Assembly: GCA_963712815.1 (NCBI GenBank)
Contig: CAVQJL010000012.1
Location: forward strand, 434,001 to 498,000
DNA: 64,000 bases
Origin: RPQJ01 sp963712815
Lineage (GTDB): Bacteria > Pseudomonadota > Gammaproteobacteria > Steroidobacterales > Steroidobacteraceae
Reading direction: 5' to 3'
Shown here: in pieces, positions 56,370 through 64,000 of the stretch
Position numbering within the stretch: position 1 is the first letter of the stretch
How the letters are laid out: every line of letters begins with the position of its first letter
The notes under the pieces: model-generated
The model's database searches: none
What the model saw: only the letters and a program-made list of their open reading frames with translations
What the model was told of the DNA's origin: nothing
Translations under genes and position numbers: made by a program

Positions 56370-56609
56370 CTCGACGTCTCCGTTGTCTTGACTACTGCGG
56401 TGAGAACTCCCCCAAACCACATGCAAGCAACTTCCGTGCCGGTTCTGAGCTACATTCGAATAATCAATGAATTGCATCGCCCGATCGAATCTGGAAGGCG
56501 TTGGCGATGCAGCAATATGTAAAACTTTTCGACATCGCCGAGCTGGAAGCCAATCTCACACGAGGAACTGCCCGCATCGCAACCGATCTCCTGCCGAGTT
56601 CCCACTGCC

Positions 56610-57377
56610 TCAAATTGCCGCCTCGCGCTTCAGCCGCTCCGATTCCCCGGCCCCGAGGTAGCGCTCGATCATCCTGCGCATCAGGTAGATGAGCGGGATC
56701 AGCGCCAGCGCCGCGCCGAGCTTGTAGGCGTAGTTGACCGTGCCGACTGCAAGGAATAGTCCCGTCGGCCACTGTTGCGGTCCCAGCACGAACGCGATGT
56801 AGAGCACCACGAAGCTGTCCACCAGCTGCGAGACGGCCGTCGATCCGGTGGCCCGCAGCCAGATCCAGCGCTCGCCGGTCGCCCTGCGGATGCGGTGGAA
56901 GATGCCCACGTCGATCAGCTGGCCGACCAGGAAGGCGACGATGGAGCCGCCGATCGTCCACAGTCCCTGGCCGAACACGTTCGCGAACGCCGCCTGCATG
57001 TCGGGCACGCCACGCGGGGCATTGACGGTGACCCACCAGGCCGCGGGCGCGAGGCGGATGGCCAGGTAGGCGAACAGGAACGCGTAGCAGATGAGGCCGA
57101 CGGCGATGAACGAGATGAGCCGCACGCCGCGCCGCCCGAAATATTCGTTGATCACGTCCGTCATGACGAACACGACCGGCCACAGCAGCACGCCCGCGGT
57201 GAAGCTGAGCGACCCGGACTGCCCGAACAGGTTCCAGCCGAACGGCGGCAGGCCGAGCGTCGTCTCGAGCGCGAAGATCTTGACGCCGACGAACTCGGCG
57301 ATGATCGCGTTCGCGACGAAGAACGCCGCCAGCAACACGAACAGCCGCGTGGAGCGCGAGGACAGCGACACGCTCAT
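56610..57377 (-). CDS. yhhQ: queuosine precursor transporter (YhhQ/VUT family)
   Basis: The 255-residue inner-membrane protein has about six helices and the family landmarks FFVANAIIAEFVGVKIF, VFVMTDVINEYFGRRGVR and the later TGSTAVSQLVDSFVVLYIAF. E. coli YhhQ imports the queuine precursors preQ0/preQ1. The ATG at 57375-57377 places the first helix directly after a short basic N terminus, so the longer frame is rejected. It is followed downstream by about 240 bp with no clear gene before the PEP-CTERM start. It lies 37 bp downstream of hslR on the same strand. Confidence 0.9.
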   Translation of the reverse strand: MSVSLSSRSTRLFVLLAAFFVANAIIAEFVGVKIFALETTLGLPPFGWNLFGQSGSLSFTAGVLLWPVVFVMTDVINEYFGRRGVRLISFIAVGLICYAFLFAYLAIRLAPAAWWVTVNAPRGVPDMQAAFANVFGQGLWTIGGSIVAFLVGQLIDVGIFHRIRRATGERWIWLRATGSTAVSQLVDSFVVLYIAFVLGPQQWPTGLFLAVGTVNYAYKLGAALALIPLIYLMRRMIERYLGAGESERLKREAAI

Positions 57378-57414
57378 GCGGCGCGATTCCTGGAGGCCGT
57401 CATGGGGGACCCGG

Positions 57415-57825
57415 TCAGCCGCGGCCCTTGAGCATGCGCAGCAGGTCGCGCCGGTCCCGCTTGTCGGGCCGCCCGGCGTCCACCGGCGCCGACAGCCGCG
57501 CGAATTCCCGGGCGGCGGCCCGGGCGGCCTCGCTCTCGGGCGTCTCGACGTAGCACTGGCGGGCCTCGGTGGCTGGGCCGCGCCTGGCCGGGATTGAGGC
57601 GACCTCCACCTCGAAACGTTCGCGCTCCCGGGTGATTCGCAGCCGGTCACCGATCCGCAGCTGCCGGGAGGCCTTGGCGCGCTCGCCGTTGACCTGGACG
57701 TGCCCTCCCTCGACCGCGGCCTGCGCGACGCTGCGGCTCTTGAAGAAGCGCGCGTACCACAGCCACAGGTCGGCGCGGAGGCCGGCGATGGCGGGTGGCG
57801 GGGCGGTATCGCGGGTGCGGCTCAC
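57415..57825 (-). CDS. hslR: S4-domain ribosome-associated heat-shock protein Hsp15 (HslR)
   Basis: The 136-residue protein has an S4 RNA-binding domain at about 15-80: RADLWLWYARFFKSRSVAQAAVEGGHVQVNG is the domain signature (quoted in two adjoining parts). The basic C-terminal helix ends RPDKRDRRDLLRMLKGRG. Hsp15 recycles stalled 50S subunits bearing nascent chains. The only start before the S4 domain and after the upstream stop is GTG at 57825. A -10-like element on the minus strand ends about seven bases before this GTG, so the transcript may be leaderless. It is divergent from kbl. Confidence 0.9.
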   Translation of the reverse strand: MSRTRDTAPPPAIAGLRADLWLWYARFFKSRSVAQAAVEGGHVQVNGERAKASRQLRIGDRLRITRERERFEVEVASIPARRGPATEARQCYVETPESEAARAAAREFARLSAPVDAGRPDKRDRRDLLRMLKGRG

Positions 57826-57831
57826 GGGCGG

Positions 57832-57850
57832 ATTATAAGCCCCCTATAAT
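57832..57850. promoter_or_regulatory. paired -10-like elements between hslR and kbl
   Basis: ATTATA AG CCCC CTATAAT is an imperfect inverted repeat. It gives TATAAT on the plus strand (57845-57850, 24 bp before the kbl GTG) and TATAAT-like on the minus strand (57832-57837, just before the hslR GTG). No clear -35 elements are seen. Confidence 0.5.
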
Positions 57851-57873
57851 CGCGACCTTCCAGGGAGACGCAC

Positions 57874-59066
57874 GTGGACCAGACCTTCCTCGACCGCCTG
57901 GCACAGCAGACCGACGAGCTGCGCGCCTCGGGGCTCTACAAGCCCGAGCGGGTGCTCGGCTCGCCGCAGCAGCCGCTGGTGCGGCTCGCCGACGGCCGCG
58001 AGCTCATCAACCTCTGCGCGAACAACTACCTCGCGCTCGCCAACCATCCGTCGATCCGCGAGGCCGCGCACCGCGCCATCGACCGCTACGGCTACGGCAT
58101 GGCCTCCGTGCGCTTCATCTGCGGCACGCAGTCGGTGCACAAGGAACTCGAGGCGCGCCTCGCTGCGTTCCTCGGCATGGACGACACCATCCTCTACTCC
58201 TCCTGTTTCGACGCGAACGGCGGCCTGTTCGAGACGCTGCTCGACGAGCAGGACGCGGTGATCAGCGACGCGCTCAACCACGCGAGCATCATCGACGGCA
58301 TCCGGCTCTGCAAGGCGCGCCGGCTGCGCTACGCGAACAACGACATCGACGAACTCGAAAACCGGCTCAAGGAGGCCGCCGACGCCCGCGTGAAGCTGAT
58401 CGCCACCGACGGCGTGTTCTCCATGGACGGCACGATCGCCCGCCTCGCGCGAGATCTGCGACCTGGCCGATCGCCACGGCGCGCTCGTCATGGTGGACGA
58501 CTCCCACGCGACCGGCTTCGTGGGCGACGGCGGGCGCGGCACGCCGGAGTACCGCGAGGTCATGGGCCGCATCGACATCCTCACCGGCACGCTCGGCAAG
58601 GCGCTCGGCGGCGCCGCGGGCGGCTACACCGCGGCCCGCAAGGAGATCGTCGCCTGGCTGCGGCAGCGGTCCCGGCCTTACCTGTTCTCGAACAGCATCC
58701 CGCCGGTGATCGCCGCCACGACGCTGCGGGTGCTCGACCTCGTGCAGTCGAGCGACGAGCTGCGTGCCAATCTGAGGCGCAACACGGCGCATTTCCGGCG
58801 TCGGATGACGGACGCGGGTTTCGACGTCGTGCCCGGCGAGCATCCCATCGCACCGGTCATGCTCGGCGACGCGGCGCTGGCCGCGCGGTTCGCCGAGCGC
58901 CTGCTGGAGCGCGGCGTCTACGTCATCGGCTTTTCCTACCCGGTCGTGCCGATGGGCAAGGCGCGCATCCGCACGCAGATGTGCGCGGGCCACACGCCCG
59001 AGCAGACTCGACCGGGCCATCGAGGGCTTCGTCGCCGTGGGGCGCGAGCTCGGCGTCATCCGCTGA
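57874..59066 (+). CDS. kbl: 2-amino-3-ketobutyrate CoA ligase (glycine C-acetyltransferase), two frameshifts
   Basis: Kbl splits the threonine-dehydrogenase product with CoA into glycine and acetyl-CoA. With two bases removed the protein has 396 residues, the standard length. Motifs are NLCANNYLALANHPSI, RFICGTQSVHKELE, DDTILYSSCFDANGG, VMVDDSHATGFVG and the PLP lysine in TGTLGKALGGAAGG near residue 243. Break 1 is near 58450 (extra C in GCGCGAG; restored EICDLADRHGAL). Break 2 is at 59006 (extra A; restored LDRAIEGFVAVGRELGVIR). The GTG start has AGGGAG upstream. tdh follows 50 bp downstream, the classic kbl-tdh pair. Both shifts are probably sequence errors. Confidence 0.93.
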
Positions 59067-59116
59067 ATCAGGCACCAAGTCAGGCGCGGGCCGGTGGCCC
59101 GCAGAGGCTGAGCATC

Positions 59117-60145
59117 ATGAAGGCACTGGTCAAGTCGCAGCGCGCCCCCGGCATCTGGATGGAGGAGATACCCGAGCCGACGGTCGGACCGAACGACGTT
59201 CGCATCAAGGTGCGCAAGACCGCGATCTGCGGCACCGACATGCACATCTACCTCTGGGACCACTGGGCGCAGAAGACGATCCCGGTGCCGATGGCGGTCG
59301 GCCACGAGTACGTCGGCGAGATCGTGGAGCTCGGCAGCGAGGTGCAGGGCTTCGCGGTCGGCGACCGCGTCTCGGGCGAGGGCCACATCACCTGCGGCTA
59401 CTGCCGCAACTGCCGCGCCGGCCGCCGCCACCTGTGCCGCAACACGGTCGGCGTCGGCGTCAACCGGCCGGGCTGCTTCGCCGAGTATCTCGTCATCCCG
59501 GCCTTCAACGCCTTCAAGCTGCCGGACTCGATCACCGACGACGTCGCCTCGATCCTCGACCCGCTCGGCAACGCGACGCACACCGCGCTGTCGTTCGACC
59601 TCGTCGGCGAGGACGTGCTGATCACCGGCGCGGGCCCGATCGGCATCATGGCCACCGCGATCGCGCGGCACGTCGGCGCCCGGCACGTGGTCGTCACCGA
59701 CGTCAACGACTACCGTCTCGACCTCGCGCGCCGGATGGGCGCCACCCGCGCGATCAACGTGAGCCACGAGTCGCTCGACGAGACCATGCGCGATCTCGGC
59801 ATGATCGAGGGCTTCGACGTCGGCCTCGAGATGTCGGGCAACCCGGCCGCCTTCCGCGACCTGCTTCGCACGATGCACCACGGCGGCAACGTCGCCCTGC
59901 TCGGCATCCCGCCCGACGACACCGCGATCGACTGGAACGAGGTGATCTTCAAGGGCCTGACGCTCAAGGGCATCTACGGCCGCGAGATGTTCGAGACCTG
60001 GTACAAGATGGCGGCCATGCTGCAGAGCGGCCTCGACGTGACGCCGATCATCACGCATCGGCTTCCGATCGCCGACTACCGGGACGGCTTCGAGATCATG
60101 CGCAGCGGCCAGTCGGGCAAGGTGATCCTCGACTGGGCCGCCTGA
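59117..60145 (+). CDS. tdh: L-threonine 3-dehydrogenase
   Basis: Tdh oxidises L-threonine to 2-amino-3-ketobutyrate with NAD. The 342-residue zinc enzyme has Cys38 in AICGTDMH, His63-Glu64 in GHEYVGEI, and the structural-zinc cysteines in CGYCRNCRAGRRHLC. ITGAGPIGIM is the NAD motif, and YGREMFETWYKM near the end is specific for Tdh. The length agrees with E. coli (341). The ATG at 59117 follows GAGGCTGAGC. With kbl it forms the threonine-to-glycine pathway. The next coding trace downstream is a deleted aldolase remnant. Confidence 0.96.
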   Translation: MKALVKSQRAPGIWMEEIPEPTVGPNDVRIKVRKTAICGTDMHIYLWDHWAQKTIPVPMAVGHEYVGEIVELGSEVQGFAVGDRVSGEGHITCGYCRNCRAGRRHLCRNTVGVGVNRPGCFAEYLVIPAFNAFKLPDSITDDVASILDPLGNATHTALSFDLVGEDVLITGAGPIGIMATAIARHVGARHVVVTDVNDYRLDLARRMGATRAINVSHESLDETMRDLGMIEGFDVGLEMSGNPAAFRDLLRTMHHGGNVALLGIPPDDTAIDWNEVIFKGLTLKGIYGREMFETWYKMAAMLQSGLDVTPIITHRLPIADYRDGFEIMRSGQSGKVILDWAA

Positions 60146-60168
60146 CGCGCTGTCGGTCGAGGCGCGTA

Positions 60169-60186
60169 GTGGAACGGGGGTTCCAC
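60169..60186 (+). repeat. 7-bp inverted repeat after tdh
   Basis: GTGGAAC (60169-60175) pairs with GTTCCAC (60180-60186) across a GGGG loop, 24 bp after the tdh stop. No T-run follows; a weak terminator or chance structure. Confidence 0.35.
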
Positions 60187-60199
60187 AGGCGACTTGTCG

Positions 60200-60414
60200 A
60201 TGCTCGTCGTATCGATGCGCCAGCTGCTCGACCACGCCGCCGAGCACTGCTTCGGGCCGCCGGCCTGCAACGTCAACAACCGCGAGCAGCTGCATGCGCC
60301 GGCACGTGGCCGAGAAGCCGGGCGAGTTCGACCCCCACAAGTTCCTGGCCGACGCCGCTCGAGAAGATGGCGGAACGCTACCGCAAGGTCGAACTCAACC
60401 CGATCGTGCGCTGA
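60200..60414 (+). pseudogene. fba: class II fructose-bisphosphate aldolase remnant with internal deletions
   Basis: Three pieces in order match the ends of a proteobacterial class II aldolase. Piece 1 (60200-60298) encodes MLVVSMRQLLDHAAEHCFG then PPACNVNNREQL, the aldolase N terminus. Piece 2 (60294-60356, another frame) gives RRHVAEKPGEFDPHKFLADA, which in intact enzymes lies about 250 residues later. Piece 3 (60358-60414, third frame) gives LEKMAERYRKVELNPIVR and a stop, the normal C terminus. The barrel with all catalytic and zinc residues is missing, plus ~20 residues between pieces 2 and 3. It cannot make an active enzyme. Either a decayed gene or an assembly collapse; alignment is from memory of the family. 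Confidence 0.72.
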
Positions 60415-60441
60415 CCCGGCCCGCGCGGGCGCGCGGCCCGC

Positions 60442-62290
60442 TCACTCGGCGACGCAGGCGATGCAGTAGGCGAAGAGGCTGCGCGGGTCGGCGAGGCGGG
60501 CCAGTCGCCGCGCCTCGGCCAGCAGCGGCGTGAGCGCCTGCGGAATCGGCGCCAGCACGCTCGCCGGAAGCAGGGGCGCGATCAGGCCCGCCACGGAAGC
60601 GCGGATGCGCAACCCGACCATCTGGCCGAGCCCCAGGCTTGCTTCCGGAAAGTCGACCGTCGTAATCGTCGCCGAGGTCGGCGAGTTCCGCGGCGAGTTC
60701 GATGGCGCGGGGATAGCCTCCGAGCTCGTCCACGAGGCCGAGCTCGAGCGCGTCGGCGCCCGCCCAGACGCGCCCCTGCGCCACCGCATCGACCTGCTCC
60801 GACGGTCTTGCCGCGGGCCTGCGCCACGCGGCCGATGAACTGGCGGTATTCGTACTCGATGCTCTGCTGCAGGATCGAGCGGGAGGTCTCGCCGAGCGCG
60901 CGATCGCCGCGGAACTCCCCGGACAGCGCCGTCGTGCCGACGCCGTCGCTGTGCACGCCGAGCCGCTCGAGCGTCCGCTGGAAGGTCGGGAACATCGCGA
61001 AGATGCCGATCGAGCCGGTCAGCGTCGCTGGGCTCGCCACGATGCGGTCGGCGTCCATGGCGATGTAGTACCCGCCCGAGGCCGCCAGCCCGCTCATCGA
61101 GGCCACGACCGGCTTGCCGGCCTCGCGCAGCGCCGCCACTTCCCGGCGGACGACTTCGCTCGCGAACACGCTCCCGCCCGGACTGTCGATGCGCAGCACG
61201 ACGGCCTTGACCGCGTCGTCGTCCCGCGCGTCGCGCAGCTGCCAGGCGAGCGTGTCGGAGCCGATCATGCCGGGCGGCTGCTCGCCGGGCACGATCTCGC
61301 CCGCCGCCACGATGACGCTGACCTTGCTGTCGCGGTCGGCGCCCGAGCACGCGCTGCGAGCGCAGGTTCGCGAGGTACGCCTCGTGGCCCACGCCGACGT
61401 AGGTGCCGTCGTTCTCGTCCTCGCCGGTGAGCAGCGCGAGCCGCTCCTCGACCGCGTAGCGGCCCTCGAGAGCAGTCACGAGCCCGGCGTCGAGCGCCAT
61501 CTGCGCGAGGCTGCCGTCGGCGCGCCGTAGCGCCTCGACGGCGTCGTCGGCATAGGACTGGAGCAAATCCGGCGCGAAGCCGCGCGCCTTCGCGACGTCG
61601 TCCTTGTAGGTCCGCCACAGCGTGCCGAGCCAGACGAGGCTTTCCTCGCGTTCGGCGGGCGACATGTCGTTGCGGCTGAACATCTCGACCGCGGACTTGT
61701 ACTCCCCGACGCGGAACACGTTCCAGTCGATCGACAGCTTGTCGATGGCGTCCTTGACGAACATACCGTAGTTCGCAAAGCCGTCCACGTAGACGAGGCC
61801 CTGGGGATCGAGGTAGACCTCGTCGGCGTGAGCGGCGAGGTAGTACTGGCGCTGGTCGTAGAGGTCGCCGTAGGCGACCACGGGCTTGCCACTGGCGCGA
61901 AACACCTCGATGGCGCGCCCGAGCTCCTGCAGCTTCGCGAGACTGGCGCCACTCATGCCGCCGACGTCGAGGTACAGGACGCTGATGCGGGAATCGTCGG
62001 CCGCCGACTCGATGGCGTCCACGACTCCATGCAGCAGGGTCTCGGAAGGCAGCTGCCGCAGGCTCTCCGCCAGCACGCGCTCCAGAGGGTCACCAGTCAG
62101 TTGCTCGACCAGCGGACCCTGCGGAGCAACGACCAGCGCCGCCCGGTCCGGAACCAGCGGGATCGGCCGGGAGAACAGGCCCCAGACGGCGCCGAAGATC
62201 ATCAGCATCAGGACGAGATGCAGGATCTTGCGCAGGCCGTCGAGACCGCTGCCAGACCCAGCGCAGCAGGCGTCCGATGGTGCGGAACAT
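60442..62290 (-). CDS. sppA: signal peptide peptidase SppA (67K type), four frameshifts
   Basis: SppA degrades cleaved signal peptides in the inner membrane. With four bases removed the protein has 614 residues, close to E. coli SppA (618). An N-terminal membrane helix contains HLVLMLMIFGAVWGLF. The catalytic Lys lies in FRVGEYKSAVEMF (about residue 198) and the catalytic Ser in SMSGLAASGGYY (about 397). The order of the two domains is normal. Extra bases lie at about 62251, 61341, 60800 and 60658 (plus-strand positions), each restoring continuous SppA sequence: WVWSGLDGL, ADRDSKVSVIV, KTVEQVDAV and DYDVDFPEAS. It follows rplS by 50 bp on the same strand. The shifts are almost certainly consensus errors. 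Confidence 0.92.
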
Positions 62291-62316
62291 GGATGCGCTC
62301 CGTCCGGCAGGCGGCG

Positions 62317-62337
62317 CGGGCCGCCGCGGCCGGCCCG
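62317..62337 (-). repeat. GC-rich hairpin between rplS and sppA
   Basis: CGGGCCG (62317-62323) is complementary to CGGCCCG (62331-62337) with a CCGCGGC loop. It sits just after the rplS stop in the direction of transcription but lacks a T-run, so it is only a possible attenuator or terminator. Confidence 0.35.
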
Positions 62338-62340
62338 AGA

Positions 62341-62686
62341 TCAGACCTTCTCTTCGATGCGGGCAGCCTTGCCCGTCCGCTCGCGCAGGTAGTACAGCTT
62401 CGCGCGCCGCACGTTGCCACGGCGCTTCACCGTGATCGCGCCAAGCGACGGGCTGTAGGTCTGGAACACGCGCTCGACGCCCTCACCGTGCGACATCTTG
62501 CGCACGGTGAACGACGAGTTGAGGCCGCGGTTGCTCTTGCGCGATGACCACGCCCTCGTAGGCCTGTACGCGCTCGCGCTCGCCTTCCTTGACCTTTACC
62601 TCGACGACGACGGTGTCGCCGGGGCCGAAGTCAGGCACCTCACGCTGCATGCGCTCCTTCTCGAGCGTGGCAATGATGTTGCTCAT
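62341..62686 (-). CDS. rplS: 50S ribosomal protein L19, one frameshift
   Basis: With one base removed the protein has 114 residues, the normal L19 length. The start is MSNIIATLEKERMQREVPDF then GPGDTVVVEVKVKEG. After the break it continues KSNRGLNSSFTVRKMSHGEG, RVFQTYSPSLGAITVKRRG and ends in KAKLYYLRE-like KLYYLRERTGKAARIEEKV. L19 is at the 30S-50S interface. The extra base is near 62539 (GCG C AAG on the minus strand). Its ATG overlaps the trmD stop (ATGA). As L19 is needed for growth, the shift is read as a sequence error. Confidence 0.95.
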
Positions 62687-63466
62687 GTCTCACCTTCTCG
62701 CAGTGGTTGCATCCGTGTCCCATGTCGCGTCGCATCCTGCTCCGCGAGGTATTCATCGAGGAGCCCGCGCTCCTCCTTGCTCAATTCGCGCTGCCGCAGC
62801 AGGTCGGGCCGCCGCTGCCACGTCCGGCCCAGCGACTGCTTCAGTCGCCAGCGGCCGATCGCGGCATGGTTGCCGCCGAGCAGCACTGCCGGCACCGTCC
62901 GGCCGGCCCACACCTCGGGCCGCGTGTAGTGCGGCCAGTCGAGCAGGCCCTCGGTGAACGACTCCTGCACGGCCGACTCGGCGTCGCCGAGCGTACCGGG
63001 CAGCAACCGCGCCACGGCGTCGATCACCATCAGCGCCGGCAACTCGCCGCCACTGAGCACCACGTCGCCGACCGACAGCGACTCATCCGTACAGGCCTCG
63101 ACGAAACGCTCGTCGACCCCCTCGTAGCGGCCGGCGACGAGCACCAGCTCGGCCAGCCCGGACAGCTCCGCCGCCTTGCGCTGCGTCACCGGCGCGCCAT
63201 CCGCTGCCAGGTAGATCCGCCGCGCCGCGGGCGCCTGCACCATCGCCTCGTCCAGCGCGAGCCGCAAGGTCTCGGCCTTCAGCACCATCCCGGGACCACC
63301 GCCGTAGGGGCGATCGTCCACCGTCTTGTGAACGTCCGTGGCGAATTGCCGCGGGTTCACCGTCGCGACCGAGAGCAACGCCGCGCTCGATCGCCCGCCC
63401 GAGCACCCCGAACCGGAGTGCATGTTCCACGAACTCGGGGAACAGCGTGACGACGACGATCCTCAC
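62683..63466 (-). CDS. trmD: tRNA (guanine37-N1)-methyltransferase TrmD, one frameshift
   Basis: TrmD methylates G37 beside the anticodon and prevents +1 ribosomal slippage. With one base removed it has 260 residues (E. coli 255). The N terminus MRIVVVTLFPEFVEHALRFG is standard. DDRPYGGGPGMVL, AGRYEGVDERF and SVGDVVLSGGELPALMVIDA contain the SAM-binding trefoil knot. YTRPEVWAGRTVPAVLLGGNH is the C-terminal G37-recognition segment (quoted in part). The extra base is at about 63382 (restored IERALLSVAT). It lies 11 bp after rimM and overlaps rplS by 4 bp. TrmD is essential in most bacteria, so the shift is likely an error. Confidence 0.95.
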
Positions 63467-63477
63467 GCGCTCACCCG

Positions 63478-64000
63478 TCAGTCGTCCGGGTGCCAGTCCA
63501 GCGTCAGGCGCCCGGCCTCGAGATCGACACCGACCAGCCGCTCCGGCACCAGCGGCACCAGCCGCTCGCGCTCGCCCCGGAGCACCAGCACCGGGTGCGC
63601 CGGCAATTCCAGCACGCCGGTCACCCGGCCCAGCGGCACGCCCGACGGGCTGAAAGCCTCGAGCCCGATCAGGTCATGCCAGTAGACTTCACCCGGTCCA
63701 GGCTCTGGCAGCTCCGATCGTGCGACGAGGATCTCGGCGCCTGTCAGCGCCTGGGCCTCCTCGCGGGAGCCGACACCTTCGAGCTTGACCGCGATGCGCC
63801 GACCCGGCCCGCTTCCAGTCCAGGACCGCTCTGCGCCCGAGGCTCGAGCCACGCGCGAGTTCCCACGGACCATAGTTGACGATGCCCTCGAACGGTTCGG
63901 TGTAGGACTGTACCTTCACCCAACCCAGCAGGCCGTGCGGAGCACCGACCCTGCCGAGCACGACCGGCGACCGGCCGTCGTCCGGTTGCGCGGGCGGACG
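63478..64000 (-). CDS. rimM: ribosome maturation factor RimM, 5'-truncated, one frameshift
   Basis: RimM assists 30S assembly by binding S19. The frame is open to the window edge, so the start is outside or uncertain (GTG at 63961 would be a very short N terminus). The N-terminal RimM domain has VVLGRVGAPHGLLGWVKVQS and YTEPFEGIVNYGPWEL. The linker to the PRC barrel reads RIAVKLEGVGSREEAQAL, and the C terminus EVYWHDLIGLEAFSPSGVPLG (quoted in part) is typical. An extra base lies near 63802 (restored WKRAGRRIAVKL). The operon order rimM-trmD-rplS is normal; rpsP would be expected just beyond the window. Confidence 0.92.

Noticed and set aside
56477..56609. Short frames between the PEP-CTERM gene and yhhQ
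   Set aside because: They lack ribosome sites, hydrophobic helices and coding bias; I see no gene there.

Overview
The window is GC-rich, gene-dense DNA from a proteobacterium, most likely a gammaproteobacterium. The blocks ftsK-lolA-VanZ-rarA, trxB-(GNAT)-aat-infA-clpA-clpS and rimM-trmD-rplS are typical gammaproteobacterial neighbourhoods. The TesB, HemN, LolA, PlpD-like and LpxD-like proteins and a type II secretion system indicate a Gram-negative envelope. I see no rRNA or tRNA gene, CRISPR array, insertion sequence or prophage, and no gene-free gap longer than about 300 bases.

Layout. 0-9 kb: envelope and housekeeping genes (end of a DUF748/AsmA-like gene, a small membrane ORF, tesB, a ferredoxin-NADP reductase, hemN, a secreted peptidase/TPR protein, pbpG, a secreted acidic protein). 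9-16.2 kb: a compact nitrite/nitric oxide respiration module with quinol NO reductase, NnrS, a SirB2-like protein, a DNR-type Crp/Fnr regulator and a cytochrome cd1 nitrite reductase carrying an extra cytochrome c domain. FNR/DNR-type boxes precede hemN, norZ and nirS. 16.4-22.2 kb: a fasciclin protein, a cupin, a fatty-acid desaturase, an LpxD-like acyltransferase and a TonB receptor. 22.4-30 kb: metY, a neutral-lipid operon (acyl-CoA ligase, wax ester synthase/DGAT, alpha/beta hydrolase, each overlapping the next by ATGA), a PAQR/HlyIII protein and an unusually long Cys/Met-type PLP enzyme. 30-41 kb: a FUSC-like membrane protein, an S41 lipoprotein peptidase, a PlpD-like patatin, PPK2, an RNA methyltransferase, a Ser/Thr dehydratase, a DUF1295 protein, rarA, a VanZ protein and lolA. 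41-49.5 kb: ftsK, trxB, a DUF482 protein, aat, infA, clpA, clpS. 49.7-56.4 kb: gspC-D-E-F without gspG after it, then a PEP-CTERM-like exported protein. 56.6-64 kb: yhhQ, hslR, kbl-tdh (threonine catabolism), a deleted remnant of fba, sppA, rplS, trmD and a truncated rimM.

Thirteen single-base frameshifts fall in two patches (16.7-21.3 kb, four; 58.4-63.8 kb, nine). Every one is an extra base, and removing it restores a protein of normal family length. Because rplS, trmD and rimM are hit together, I read these mainly as insertion errors in the consensus, not biological decay. Frameshifted genes are therefore listed as single CDSs with the break positions. The fba remnant is different: it has lost most of its interior and cannot be restored by removing single bases.

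I did not find a clear new defence or mobile system. The most interesting items are the diheme-c NirS, the small FNR/DNR regulon around it, the fba remnant, the extended PLP enzyme and the GspE lacking its zinc-binding cysteines.
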